Source: Marinobacter sp.
Lineage (GTDB): Bacteria; Pseudomonadota; Gammaproteobacteria; Pseudomonadales; Oleiphilaceae
DNA length: 55,652 bases
Direction of reading: 5' to 3'
NCBI GenBank assembly: GCA_029264995.1
Contig: JAJUKC010000007.1
Span: 1-55,652 of the forward strand
Part shown: positions 30,035 to 39,574 of the stretch, in pieces
Numbering within the stretch: the first letter of the stretch is position 1
Layout of the letters: each line of letters opens with the position of its first letter
Notes under the pieces: model-generated
Told to the model about the DNA's origin: nothing
Databases searched by the model: none
The model's input: the letters and a program-made list of their open reading frames with translations, nothing else
Translations under genes and position numbers: made by a program

Positions 30035-31012
30035 ATTCGCCTGCTCAATTTTCTCCCGATACTTCTGGGCGAGAATGGCCCCGACAATCACCTGGATCTG
30101 GTTGTAGCACATAATCGGCAATACGATCATGCCAAACCCGGGGTGGCCAGAGAACAGCACTTTGGCCATCGGCAAGCCGGACGCCAGGCTCTTCTTGGAG
30201 CCGCAGAACACCACCGCGGCCTCATCCTCCAGACTGAACCCCAGCTTTCGCACCATCAATCGTGCTATCAGCATAAACAGCCCCAGCAAGCCAAAGCAGA
30301 TCAGAATGGCCAGGACGATGGCCTGGATCGGAAGGTTCTGCCACAGGCCACTGACCACGGAATGAGAAAAGGCGGAGTACACGATGATCCAGATCACGCA
30401 CTGGTCATAGCGCGCCATCAGTGACTCATTGCGGGACAGATAGCCGCCGAGCCAGGGACGCAGGGCATGGCCAACCGCAAATGGCAGCAGCAGCTGAAGC
30501 ACGATGTCTTTCAATGCCTCAGCAACAGAGAACTCCCCGGCGCCCGAGGTGGATACCAGGAGCAACAACAGAAACGGTGTCAGCATCATGCCGAACACGT
30601 TGGATGCTGCCGCACTGCAGATGGCAGCCGGTACGTTGCCCCGGGCCATGGCGGTGTAGGCAATCGAAGAAGATACTGCGGATGGAAGCACGCCCAGATA
30701 CAGAAAGCCCAGTCCCAGGTCTTTGGGCATCCACTCGGGTGCAATAGTGCTCAGACCATTGACCGGCAGGACGGCAAGGGGGAAAAACACGAAGGTGAGG
30801 GCGGTGATCAGAATATGTAACCGCCAGTGGGTGGCGCCATCGATGATTTGTTGCCTGGACAGGGCTGCCCCATGAAAGAAAAACAGCAAAGCAACCGCGA
30901 TGGTTCCCGCGGTTGCGAGCGCTTCCGCCGCCTGCCCCGTCACCGGCAGGAACGAGGCAAGAACAATGGCGCCGAGTAACAGCAGGGTAAAGGTGTCTAT
31001 CCGAAACTTCAC
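29990..31012 (-). CDS. SBF-like (bile acid:Na+ symporter family) transporter
   Basis: A 340-residue polytopic inner-membrane protein with about ten membrane segments, beginning IDTFTLLLLGAIVLASFLP. It carries SBF-like family blocks GFLYLGVLPSAVSSSIAYTAMARGN (~103-127) and CGSKKSLASGLPMAKVLF (~268-285), the latter on the broken-helix core of this fold. Substrate unknown; relatives move organic anions with sodium. It lies 3 bp downstream of the GntR regulator gene, so co-transcription and control by that regulator are likely. Confidence 0.82.
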   Translation of the reverse strand: MKFRIDTFTLLLLGAIVLASFLPVTGQAAEALATAGTIAVALLFFFHGAALSRQQIIDGATHWRLHILITALTFVFFPLAVLPVNGLSTIAPEWMPKDLGLGFLYLGVLPSAVSSSIAYTAMARGNVPAAICSAAASNVFGMMLTPFLLLLLVSTSGAGEFSVAEALKDIVLQLLLPFAVGHALRPWLGGYLSRNESLMARYDQCVIWIIVYSAFSHSVVSGLWQNLPIQAIVLAILICFGLLGLFMLIARLMVRKLGFSLEDEAAVVFCGSKKSLASGLPMAKVLFSGHPGFGMIVLPIMCYNQIQVIVGAILAQKYREKIEQANSATAHASENSRQNR

Positions 31013-31015
31013 AGC

Positions 31016-31690
31016 TTACTCCTTGCCACTGAGGGCATTCAGACTCGGCGTCAAAAGCGCTCTGGAAAGCGCCTCCGCTTTGTCCGTGTCTTTACGGCGA
31101 ATGGCTGCCAGCAGCAGTTCGTGATCTTCCTGGCTGGGTTCCGGAAGGTCTGAATCCATTTCGGTGCGCTCAATGGTCTGGCTGACCGCGTGAGAGAAGT
31201 AATCGTAGAGTTCGATCAGGGCAGAGTTGTGGGAGGCACGTACCAGCGAGTGATGAAACCACTCATCGTGTCGGATACGCTCTTCAATGGCTTCCCCGGC
31301 TGCCGCTCGCGCATCCAGGGCCTCGGTCATGGCCTTGAGATCCGCATCGGTGCGGCGCCTCGCCGCCAGGCGGGCAGCTTCTGTCTCCAGCATAATCCGT
31401 ACTTCAATCTGTTCGGCCAGCTGGCTTCGGGCAATGCGCCGGAGCGTTTCTCCGGCATCCCGATTGGCGCGCACGTAAGTGCCGTCTCCCTGCCGGGTTT
31501 CCAGCATGCCAACGTGCACCAGAACCCGCACGGCTTCCCTGATTGTATTGCGACTGATGCCCAAAGCCTCCGAAAGCTCTGCCTCGACGGGTAAGCGAGT
31601 ACCTACCGGCCATTCTCCGCTCTCAATGTTTTTTCGGAGACTTTCAATAGCGGTTTCGACCAGCGAGCCTTTACGGATTGGTGTCAGCAT
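31016..31690 (-). CDS. GntR-family (FadR/FCD) transcriptional regulator
   Basis: A 224-residue regulator. Winged helix ~8-75 (ESLRKNIESGEWPVGTRLPVEAELSEALGISRNTIREAVRVL, then GMLETRQGDGTYV) and FCD effector domain ~95-215 with metal-binding His/Asp residues (HDEWFHHSLVRASHN). Such proteins sense carboxylic acids. The adjacent SBF-like transporter on the same strand is the probable target. The upstream neighbour is a truncated flavin monooxygenase whose intact form may once have belonged to the regulon. Confidence 0.87.
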   Translation of the reverse strand: MLTPIRKGSLVETAIESLRKNIESGEWPVGTRLPVEAELSEALGISRNTIREAVRVLVHVGMLETRQGDGTYVRANRDAGETLRRIARSQLAEQIEVRIMLETEAARLAARRRTDADLKAMTEALDARAAAGEAIEERIRHDEWFHHSLVRASHNSALIELYDYFSHAVSQTIERTEMDSDLPEPSQEDHELLLAAIRRKDTDKAEALSRALLTPSLNALSGKE

Positions 31691-31731
31691 AATGGATCAT
31701 CCCTCTATATGGTGACCCAATCATCCTATGT

Positions 31732-32487
31732 TTAACCGTGAAGTTCAACCTCCTCGTGAAAACAAGACGAGACACTCCCTGGATGGCGGCCCCACAGCGG
31801 CAACTTTTTAAACAGTGCTTGCTCAAACTGGTTAAACGGCCGGTCCGTCTTGGGCAATACCCAGGCGGCTGAACGCTGGTAAAGGTCCAGCTGCCCGACC
31901 AGCGGCGTAATTTCCGGCACAAACTGGATCGCGCTGGCGCCGGTTCCTACTACCGCAACGCGTTTGTTGCGAAGCTCGGTATCGTGGCTCCAGCGGGCGG
32001 AATGAAAGCAGGTGCCCTGGAACGTCTCGAGCCCCGGAAGGTCCGGCATGGCTGGCCTGTTCAGCTGGCCAGTGGCGGTAATCAGCACGTCGGCGCTAAA
32101 CGTGTCGCCGGTTTCGGTCACCACGCGCCACTGGTTACTTTGATCGTCAAATGTCGCGGATGCTACCGCCTGATTGAACCGGATGTGAGGCTCCAGGCGG
32201 TATTTTTGGACACAGGATTCCATGTATTCGAGGATTTCCGGCTGGGCTCCGAATTTCCGGCTCCAGTCGTGTTTGGGCTCGAATGAGTAGGAGTAGAGAT
32301 GGGACTGAACATCGCAGGCTGCGCCGGGGTATGTGTTGTCACGCCAGGTTCCGCCCACACCGCTCGCTTTTTCCAGCAGGGTCAATTCCGTGAACCCCGC
32401 CCCCTTGAGCTTGATGGCCATACCGATTCCGCCGAAGCCGGTACCGATAATCAGAACAGAGGGTTTTCGGGTGCGAGCGAGGGCCAT
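31732..32487 (-). pseudogene. Truncated flavin-containing (Baeyer-Villiger-type) monooxygenase
   Basis: 251 codons of an enzyme that is normally about 490-550 residues. FAD motif LIIGTGFGGIGMAIKLKGAG (~11-30), GGTWRDNTYPGAACDVQSHLYSYSF (BVMO active-site region, ~45-69), the family fingerprint FQGTCFHSARWSHD (about 155-168), and NADPH motif VAVVGTGASAIQFVPEI. The reading stops after ALFKKLPLW, with an unrelated GRHPGSVSSCFHEEVELHG tail, so the C-terminal half is gone. Probably inactive because the substrate and NADPH domains are incomplete. Confidence 0.8.
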
Positions 32488-32554
32488 GGGTAATCCTTGT
32501 TATTGTTGTACAGCAACGACTATAACGGCCTGTTTGCGTAATACATAGGCCGAA

Positions 32555-33463
32555 TCAACCAGATTGATTGTCCGAAAAGGTCAGTAGCTCCTCCGCTTTC
32601 TGAGCCATCAGCTCCCGCAATACCGGTGATTCAAACTGACGCCGGATACGAATGGCGTAGAACTCTTCGAATACGCCAGGCAGGGCGCCATAATCCTTCA
32701 ACTCGCCGTTTCTCAGCTCGTCCCGGACCACTACCGGAGGCAGGATGGCGTAGTGCCCGCTGTCGCGGGTCAGCAAGCGCATCATGGCCATATCGTCGAC
32801 TTCGGCGATCACCACGGGATGAATGTGGTGGTGGTCACACAGCTGATCGAAGGCCTGACGGATGTTGTTGTCGGGCCCCGGCAGAATCAGGGGACGATCG
32901 CGCAGAATATCGGGAAAACCGGGGGCATCCTGGCTGCCTGGCGGTCCAATCACACTCACTGACTGCCGGGCAATGCGGCGCGAGCGCCAGGGTGTTTCCT
33001 CATCGCCCTGAACCGGCTGATTGGACAGAATCAGATCAAGCCGATGGGCCGACAAACGGCGCAGCAGATCATCCAGACTTCCGCTTTGCAGTTTCAGCTC
33101 AAGATCTTTTCGGCCGAGCAGCGGGCGCAGGAAGCCTTCCTGAAAATTTCGCGAGAGGGTTGCGACTGCACCCACCTTCAGAATTTCACGATTGGCCTGA
33201 CGCCCTGTGCGAAACAGCGCCTCCAGCTCCTCGCCCTGGCGGAATATCTCTTCTGCGTAGGTGAAGGCTACCCGCCCGGCCTCCGATAGTCGCAGGCTCC
33301 GGCCCTCCCGCACGAAAAGATCGTAGCCAAGGCTTTCCTCCAGCTTTCTTATCTGGCCGGACAGTGCGGACTGGGAGATATGCAGTGATTCAGCCGCCCG
33401 GGTCAGGTGCCCGGTTCGTGCCACGGTCCAGAAATAGTAAAGGTGATGGTAGTTCAGGCGCAT
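32555..33463 (-). CDS. LysR-type regulator (NhaR-like), divergent from dabBA
   Basis: A 302-residue LysR protein with NhaR-like wording: LNYHHLYYFWTVARTGHLTRAAESLHISQSALSGQIRKLEE at the winged helix, then an effector domain (LKVGAVATLSRNFQEGFLRPLL...). Its start is 107 bp from the start of dabB on the other strand, a classic divergent regulator-target layout. I infer that it responds to low inorganic carbon, as LysR proteins do next to other DAB operons, or to ion stress as NhaR does. The intergenic gap is AT-rich. Confidence 0.85.
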   Translation of the reverse strand: MRLNYHHLYYFWTVARTGHLTRAAESLHISQSALSGQIRKLEESLGYDLFVREGRSLRLSEAGRVAFTYAEEIFRQGEELEALFRTGRQANREILKVGAVATLSRNFQEGFLRPLLGRKDLELKLQSGSLDDLLRRLSAHRLDLILSNQPVQGDEETPWRSRRIARQSVSVIGPPGSQDAPGFPDILRDRPLILPGPDNNIRQAFDQLCDHHHIHPVVIAEVDDMAMMRLLTRDSGHYAILPPVVVRDELRNGELKDYGALPGVFEEFYAIRIRRQFESPVLRELMAQKAEELLTFSDNQSG

Positions 33464-33570
33464 GACGGGCCCTTATATGTTCTTTAAAAGTGAACGGTTT
33501 GATCTTTATAAACCATTTTATGTATGAGTGCATTATCGGCAAAGTAGGCGTGAACCTGAAGGAGCCCAAC

Positions 33571-35184
33571 ATGACAACACTTACCACGACTGCTTCGCTC
33601 GTGCTGTTGATGGCCTGGCTGGCCCTGCCTGTTGCCCTGCTGGCGCTGGCTGGATTCGCCAACTGGACGAAAAACCCTCTCAAACTGGCTCATTGCTGGC
33701 ACCTGGCCGAAACCGGCTTCCGGCTGTTGCTGCTGGTAACCGCGGTTATTGGTGCGACCCTGTTGTTTGACCGTTTGGTGTTTGATACCGGTCTACCGGA
33801 GCTCGGCATTCGACTGGGGCTTTACCCGGACGGATTGGCGGTGTGGATGGCGCTGATGGTCAGCTTTATCGCCTGGGTCATCCTTCGCTACACCCGGGAT
33901 TACCTCCGTGGTGACCCTGCCTACAATGCTTTTTTGCCCTGGTTCCTCACCACGGTGGTCAGTGTACTGGTGCTGGTGTTTACCGATCACTTGCTGGTCC
34001 TGGCCGGGGCCTGGGTGGGCGTAAGCCTGTCGTTGCACCAGCTGTTGACGCTGTACGCCGAACGGCCCCAGGCTCGGCTGGCGGCGGCCCAGAAGTTTAT
34101 TGCCAGCCGGCTTGGCGATACCGCCATTCTGGCCGCGGTGCTGCTGATCTGGAATCACTACGGCAGCTTCCGTATTCCCGAAATCTATGCGTTGGGTGAG
34201 CAGTTGGGCCGTGACTCCCAGTCCTTGACCATTGCTTCGATATTGCTGGCGGTGGCTGCCGCGCTCAAGTGTGCTCAGCTTCCGTTCCACGGCTGGCTGA
34301 TACGCGTGATGGAAGCGCCCACCCCTGTATCGGCGCTTCTGCATGCGGGTGTGGTTAACCTTGGCGGCTTCCTGTGGCTGCGCCTGTTCCCGGTGTTTGA
34401 AGGCTTCACGGCCGGGCACATGATCCTGCTGGTTGTTGGCGGGGCAACCGCCATCGTCGCCGTGTTCACCATGATGACCCAGAATTCAGCGAAACATGGC
34501 CTGGTCTGGTCCACCAATGCCCAGATGGGCTTCATGCTGTTCGAGATTGCGCTGGGCGCCTACACGCTGGCACTACTGCACCTGCTGGCTCACTCCCTGT
34601 ACAAGGCGCACTCGTTCCTGGCCGTTGGCCGTACCGTCAAAGTCTCCCGGATTGCGTTTTCAGAGCAAATCAGCAAGTCGCAAGCCGGTCTCGCATTGCT
34701 GGCCTCTGGTCTGGCCGCCGCCCTGCTGTGGCAGGCCCCGCAACTGGTGGCCCACAAGCCGGTACTGGCGGCCTTGCTGGTCTTCGCGGTTGGCGCTGCC
34801 GTTCTGGGTACACCGGGAGCAAGCCAAAAAGGCGCCCGTGTCGTCGTGTTGCTGCTGGCCGTTGCTCTGGTCCCCCTGTACGGGGTGCTTAACTGGCTGC
34901 TGAGCACCGCTTTGCCTCAGACCGCTCACGTGGCATTGCCGATGACTGCGGAATGGTTCGCCTGGCTGGTTCTGGCCGTGCTGTTTGTGCTGTCACTGTT
35001 GCTCTTCACGCGCCCGCAGGGAATGCTGGCACAGAAACTCCATTGGCACTTCAGCCAGGGGCTGTATCTCGACAAGCCCTTTGAAAGCCTGACCCGAAGC
35101 TGGGCGCAAAGTTGGCTTAACGCCCACAGTAAACCGGCCGATATCCGGCTCCGGCACAGGGTTCTGACTGGAGAGAAATCATGA
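33571..35184 (+). CDS. dabB: DabB, membrane subunit of inorganic carbon pump
   Basis: A 537-residue membrane protein of the NuoL/MrpA antiporter-like family (proton_antipo_M), with about 14 hydrophobic segments. Marker stretches: LLVLAGAWVGVSLSLHQLL, FIASRLGDTAILAAVLLIW, KCAQLPFHGWLIRVMEAPTPVSALLHAGVVNLGGFL and HLLAHSLYKAHSFLAVG. In the DAB complex it supplies the ion gradient that drives directional CO2 hydration by DabA. I start at ATG 33571 because GAAGGAG lies 7 bp before it; the frame opens 27 codons earlier in AT-rich upstream DNA. It overlaps dabA by 4 bp. Confidence 0.9.
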   Translation: MTTLTTTASLVLLMAWLALPVALLALAGFANWTKNPLKLAHCWHLAETGFRLLLLVTAVIGATLLFDRLVFDTGLPELGIRLGLYPDGLAVWMALMVSFIAWVILRYTRDYLRGDPAYNAFLPWFLTTVVSVLVLVFTDHLLVLAGAWVGVSLSLHQLLTLYAERPQARLAAAQKFIASRLGDTAILAAVLLIWNHYGSFRIPEIYALGEQLGRDSQSLTIASILLAVAAALKCAQLPFHGWLIRVMEAPTPVSALLHAGVVNLGGFLWLRLFPVFEGFTAGHMILLVVGGATAIVAVFTMMTQNSAKHGLVWSTNAQMGFMLFEIALGAYTLALLHLLAHSLYKAHSFLAVGRTVKVSRIAFSEQISKSQAGLALLASGLAAALLWQAPQLVAHKPVLAALLVFAVGAAVLGTPGASQKGARVVVLLLAVALVPLYGVLNWLLSTALPQTAHVALPMTAEWFAWLVLAVLFVLSLLLFTRPQGMLAQKLHWHFSQGLYLDKPFESLTRSWAQSWLNAHSKPADIRLRHRVLTGEKS

Positions 35185-37586
35185 ACGCACCTGTTTCAAA
35201 TTCCGTGTCCTATGAACACGTCATTCCAGAGTTGGTCAGCGAAGCTTGCGAACGAATCGCGCCCATTTGGCCGCTGGATCGCTGGATTGCCGTCAACCCC
35301 TGGTGGGGCAGCAGGAATAAGCCCGTCGAACAGGTTTCCCGTGAACTGGACAATCTGTTCGGGGCCGGGCTGTTGATGCCTCCGGCTTTCTACCGCGAAG
35401 CCTGGGATGGCGGCCGCATCCAGATTCCCCACTTGAAGCAAGCTGCCTGCGAAGCGGGTTTGAAAGATGATGGCCAAGCGCTCCTGGCCCAACTTTCTGG
35501 AGCCACACCAACCCAGCCTGGATTTGTGTCCGCTCTTGGTTACGCCCACCGGGGTCAACAGGATGCGGCCCTGGTGTCAGTCCGGGATGAGATTGGGCGA
35601 ACCTGTGCACGCTACTTCGACACGCGCCAGAATCGCTGGCGGGTTTCCGGCACATCGCAGGATCTGTATCAGTTCTGGTATAACCAGTCTGGCCGCTCAC
35701 TGGCCGCAAAAGCGGGCGCAGAAGTATTACTGAAGCCTACGTGGCAGGAAGCTGCGGCAGCTGCGGCAAGGAACCTGCCTTACAGTAGCCGGCAGCTCCC
35801 ACTGGTGATTCACCACCTGCTCGGCCAGTTGCTGGGCTGGGCATCCTGGTGCCGAGGTGTGGACTGGCGAGCAGCACTTGGCGATCCTCACGAAAGCGGT
35901 ACGGAGCACTTTTGCGCGCAATTGGCGACCATCTGGCTCATTCATGAGGCCCATGCGCTGGCCAGCATGACTGAGACGGAACGTGAGAGCTGGCAGAATC
36001 GCTTCGCGAATGCCTTCGATCTGGCGCCGGCCTCTGGCAATGAACAGGCACTCTGGGTCTGGCACCGGGCCTATGAACTGGCCTGGCAGTCCCGGTTCCT
36101 CGACAACATCCGCTCCGGTGAACGGAACCCGCCGTCGGAACCGGATACCGTGGCGGAAGTTCAGGCTGCTTTCTGTATCGACGTCAGATCTGAGGTAATC
36201 CGTCGACAGCTGGAGCAGGTTTATCCCGAAGTAAGAACACTGGGGGTTGCCGGCTTTTTCGGCATGCCCATCGTTCATCACCGGCATGGCCCAACCGATG
36301 ATGAAGCCCGGCTGCCCGGACTGCTGGCGCCGGCGTATCGGTACTCGGAGACCCTCGGTAGCCCGTCAGAAGACCGGGAGCTGGACCGGAAACTGGACAG
36401 TCGTGAACAGGTCCGGGAGTCCATACGCCGGGCCAAGTACTCCAGTCTTTCCACGTTCACTTTGGTGGAAACCACCGGCCTTGCCTGGGCATGGAAACTG
36501 GTTCGCGACAGTCTGAACAGAAACTCTGTCAAAGCAGAAGTAGTGGAACCTGGCAGGCTCCATCATTGCGTGGACGGTTATCCATTGTCAGACCCGGAGC
36601 GGGTGAATCTGGCAGAGGGTCTTCTAAGGGCGATGTCTCTGACCAAGGGTTTCGCGAGCGTATTGTTGCTGGTCGGCCATGGCGCTCATACGGACAACAA
36701 CCCCAACGAAGCCGGCCTGGCCTGCGGGGCCTGTGGCGGCAAAAATGGAGGGGTAAACGCCAGAGTGGCTGCCGAGCTGCTGAATGACCGACAGGTGAGG
36801 GCGGGGCTGGCAGAGCGCGGCATCATTATGCCCGAGAGCACCATTGCTCTGGCGGCTGAGCATTGCACGATCACAGACAGGATAACCATTTACGGGCGGG
36901 ACCAGGTGCCCGATAGCCATCAGCGGGTACTGAATACGCTGGTTGAGAAGCTTGAGGCTGCTGGTCGCGCCTGTCGCAGAGAGAGAGCCACCAGTCTCGG
37001 GCTTAATGGCAAGAACGATGACGACCTGCTTGCCGAACTCAAACGCCGGACTCGCAACTGGGCGGAAGTGCGGCCGGAGTGGGGGCTGGCGAATAATGCC
37101 GGGATGGTGATCGGCCCGCGCTCGCTTACTCGCTCACTGGATCTCGGAGGACGGTGCTTCCTGCACGACTATGATCCGGCGCAGGACCCGTCCGGAGAGG
37201 TTCTGACTCTGCTGATGTCTGCGCCCATGGTGGTGGCCAACTGGATCAACCTGCAGTATTTCGGTTCCGTTGCAAGGCCGGATATCTTCGGTGCCGGCAA
37301 CAAACTGCTGCACTCGGTCGTTGGCGGTAACCTGGGCGTGATCGAAGGGAATGGAGTCGATCTCAAGATCGGGCTGCCGCTGCAGTCGGTGTTCGACGGT
37401 GAGCACTGGCGCCACGAGCCGATGCGCCTTGCGGTGGTGATCGATGCACCGGCGGAACGCATTGAAGCGGTGATCCGGGGTAACGCGGATGTCCGGGCTC
37501 TGGTGGAAAACCGCTGGCTCTGGTTGCACCGAGTGGATGGCGACCAGACTCTGCGCTACGACGACGGCAGGTGGGTAACCACCTGA
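35181..37586 (+). CDS. dabA: DabA, zinc subunit of inorganic carbon pump (DUF2309)
   Basis: An 801-residue cytoplasmic protein (UPF0753/DUF2309). The beta-carbonic-anhydrase-like zinc site of characterised DabA is complete: C332 and D334 in FCIDVRSE, H500 in VGHGAHTDNNP and C515 in ACGACGG, with the same C+2D and H+15C spacings as the Halothiobacillus protein. With DabB it accumulates bicarbonate in the cytoplasm; in heterotrophs this feeds carboxylases at air-level CO2. The start ATG overlaps the dabB stop. Converges with cysA, with 7 bp between stops. Confidence 0.92.
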   Translation: MNAPVSNSVSYEHVIPELVSEACERIAPIWPLDRWIAVNPWWGSRNKPVEQVSRELDNLFGAGLLMPPAFYREAWDGGRIQIPHLKQAACEAGLKDDGQALLAQLSGATPTQPGFVSALGYAHRGQQDAALVSVRDEIGRTCARYFDTRQNRWRVSGTSQDLYQFWYNQSGRSLAAKAGAEVLLKPTWQEAAAAAARNLPYSSRQLPLVIHHLLGQLLGWASWCRGVDWRAALGDPHESGTEHFCAQLATIWLIHEAHALASMTETERESWQNRFANAFDLAPASGNEQALWVWHRAYELAWQSRFLDNIRSGERNPPSEPDTVAEVQAAFCIDVRSEVIRRQLEQVYPEVRTLGVAGFFGMPIVHHRHGPTDDEARLPGLLAPAYRYSETLGSPSEDRELDRKLDSREQVRESIRRAKYSSLSTFTLVETTGLAWAWKLVRDSLNRNSVKAEVVEPGRLHHCVDGYPLSDPERVNLAEGLLRAMSLTKGFASVLLLVGHGAHTDNNPNEAGLACGACGGKNGGVNARVAAELLNDRQVRAGLAERGIIMPESTIALAAEHCTITDRITIYGRDQVPDSHQRVLNTLVEKLEAAGRACRRERATSLGLNGKNDDDLLAELKRRTRNWAEVRPEWGLANNAGMVIGPRSLTRSLDLGGRCFLHDYDPAQDPSGEVLTLLMSAPMVVANWINLQYFGSVARPDIFGAGNKLLHSVVGGNLGVIEGNGVDLKIGLPLQSVFDGEHWRHEPMRLAVVIDAPAERIEAVIRGNADVRALVENRWLWLHRVDGDQTLRYDDGRWVTT

Positions 37587-37593
37587 CCGCCAG

Positions 37594-38715
37594 TCACATA
37601 TTGCTGGCGTTGGCGGCCTCGGTGTATTGCCAGTCGATCGTTCTCGGTTGAACGCTGTCGGCGACAAAGAGGTGGCCAACGTCCGGTACTGCGTACCAGA
37701 GCTCTCCGCGGGTGGGGTTCTGGCGCGCAAACTCCGCATGGCTCATGCCGATTTCCCAGATTTCATCGCTCTGCCAGCCTTCCGGGGCAAGTTCAATACG
37801 CACTTCCGAGCCGATCAGGCTGATGGCCTCAATGCGCAACGGCAGGCGGGCCTTGGCCGCGGGCGAACGGGACAGCTGAACCTCGTGGGGGCGCAGGTAG
37901 AGCTGGGCTTCCTGATCGTGACGGACACCCGGCAAGGATACCCAGGCATCGCCCTGAACCAGTTTCTGACCTTTCACCAAACCCGACAACACGTTGACGT
38001 GGCCCAGGAAATCGAAGACGAACCGGCTTTCTGGCCGGGCATACAGTCCGGTCGGTGAATTCACCTGTTCCACCTGGCCCTGGCTCATAACCACCACCTG
38101 GTCTGACAGCTCCAGCGCCTCTTCCTGATCGTGGGTCACGAAAATGCTGGTGAAGTGGTACTCGTCGTGTAACGCACGCAGCCAGCGGCGCAGATCCTTT
38201 CGGACTTTGGCGTCCAGGGCGCCGAAGGGCTCATCCAGCAGCAGAATGCGAGGCTGGGTTGCCAGCGCGCGAGCCAGAGCAACACGCTGCTTCTGTCCAC
38301 CAGACAGCTGTGCCGGATAGCGTTTGGCCAGTTCTGGTAACTGGATCATTTCCAGCAGCTTGGCCACCCGTTGGCGGATTTCCTGTTTCGAAGGGCGCTG
38401 CTTTTTGGGGAGCGACTCCAGGCCGAACGCGATGTTCTCGGCAACGGTCAGGTGCCGGAACAGGGCGTAATGCTGAAACACAAACCCGATGTTGCGGTCG
38501 CGAACGTGTAGCTGGCTGACATCGTCACCACCGAACAGGATGCGGCCGGAATCTGACGACTCCAGCCCGGCAATAATACGGAGCAAGGTGGTTTTGCCCG
38601 AACCAGAGGGGCCGAGAAGGGCAGTGAGCTGGCCTTCGGGGATATCCAGAGACACATTCTTCAGCGCCTGAAATCCTCCGAAGTTCTTGTTGATCTGGTC
38701 AATGGTGATACTCAT
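37594..38715 (-). CDS. cysA: Sulfate/thiosulfate ABC importer ATPase CysA
   Basis: A 373-residue ABC ATPase. Walker [10 protein letters not shown] (~36-44), Q-loop [13 protein letters not shown], signature [15 protein letters not shown] (~138) and Walker [13 protein letters not shown], then a C-terminal regulatory domain (~240-373, TOBE-like). [18 protein letters not shown] is the usual CysA opening, so I start at ATG 38715 and not at the frame opening 24 codons upstream. Last gene of sbp-cysT-cysW-cysA; it begins 1 bp after cysW ends. Confidence 0.92.
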   Translation of the reverse strand: MSITIDQINKNFGGFQALKNVSLDIPEGQLTALLGPSGSGKTTLLRIIAGLESSDSGRILFGGDDVSQLHVRDRNIGFVFQHYALFRHLTVAENIAFGLESLPKKQRPSKQEIRQRVAKLLEMIQLPELAKRYPAQLSGGQKQRVALARALATQPRILLLDEPFGALDAKVRKDLRRWLRALHDEYHFTSIFVTHDQEEALELSDQVVVMSQGQVEQVNSPTGLYARPESRFVFDFLGHVNVLSGLVKGQKLVQGDAWVSLPGVRHDQEAQLYLRPHEVQLSRSPAAKARLPLRIEAISLIGSEVRIELAPEGWQSDEIWEIGMSHAEFARQNPTRGELWYAVPDVGHLFVADSVQPRTIDWQYTEAANASNM

Positions 38716-38716
38716 G

Positions 38717-39574
38717 TCACGCACCTCCTTCTTCGGGCGTCGCGTGTTCAGCTCGGGACTGACGCCATTCGACGAATGCCTTTGCAATCAGTGTCAGGAT
38801 GGCGATACCCGCCAGCAGCGAAGCGCTGGCAAAGGCCCCGACAATGTTGTAATCCTGATAAAGCAGTTCAACATGCAGCGGTAAGGTGTTGGTTTCTCCG
38901 CGAACATTGCCGGATACCACCGAGACCGCACCGAATTCGCCCACTGCGCGGGCGTTGGTCAATACCACACCGTAGATCAACGCCCACTTGATATTAGGTA
39001 GCGTGATCTTGCGAAAGATCCGCCAGCCGGAAGCGCCCAGCACCACGCCGGCTTCCTCCTCCTCGCTGCCTTGTTGCTGCATCAAGGGGATCAGCTCTCT
39101 GGCCACAAACGGGCAGGTTACGAACACGGTTACCATCACGATGCCGGGCCAGGAAAACATCAACTGAACGTCGTAATTGCTTAACCAGCTGCCCAGCCAG
39201 CCGTTGCGGCCATAGAGCAACAGATACAGCAGACCGGCAACAACCGGTGATACCGCAAATGGAATATCGATCAGGGTGATCAACAGCTTGCGCCCGGGAA
39301 AACGGAACCGGGTGACAGACCAGGCGAGGGCTGTCCCGAAGACCAGGTTAAGCGGCACCGTGAGTGCGGCCACAAACAGAGTCAGGCCGATGGCATCCAG
39401 GGTGTATTCGTCCATGACATTGCCGGCAAAAGCGCTCCAGCCTGTGCTCAGCGCCTGCGTGAAGATCACCACGACCGGAATGACCAGCATGATCAGGGTA
39501 ATCGCGAGGGCCAGCCCGATCAGGCTGCGGCGTACCCAGAGTTGGTCACCAATACGGCGGTTTTGCACAGCCAT
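38717..39574 (-). CDS. cysW: Sulfate ABC importer permease CysW
   Basis: A 285-residue permease with about six membrane segments. The cytoplasmic EAA loop is [28 protein letters not shown] (~170-197), and the conserved [35 protein letters not shown] stretch distinguishes CysW from CysT. It pairs with CysT to form the channel through which sulfate passes. It begins directly after cysT ends (no gap) and abuts cysA. Confidence 0.92.
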   Translation of the reverse strand: MAVQNRRIGDQLWVRRSLIGLALAITLIMLVIPVVVIFTQALSTGWSAFAGNVMDEYTLDAIGLTLFVAALTVPLNLVFGTALAWSVTRFRFPGRKLLITLIDIPFAVSPVVAGLLYLLLYGRNGWLGSWLSNYDVQLMFSWPGIVMVTVFVTCPFVARELIPLMQQQGSEEEEAGVVLGASGWRIFRKITLPNIKWALIYGVVLTNARAVGEFGAVSVVSGNVRGETNTLPLHVELLYQDYNIVGAFASASLLAGIAILTLIAKAFVEWRQSRAEHATPEEGGA

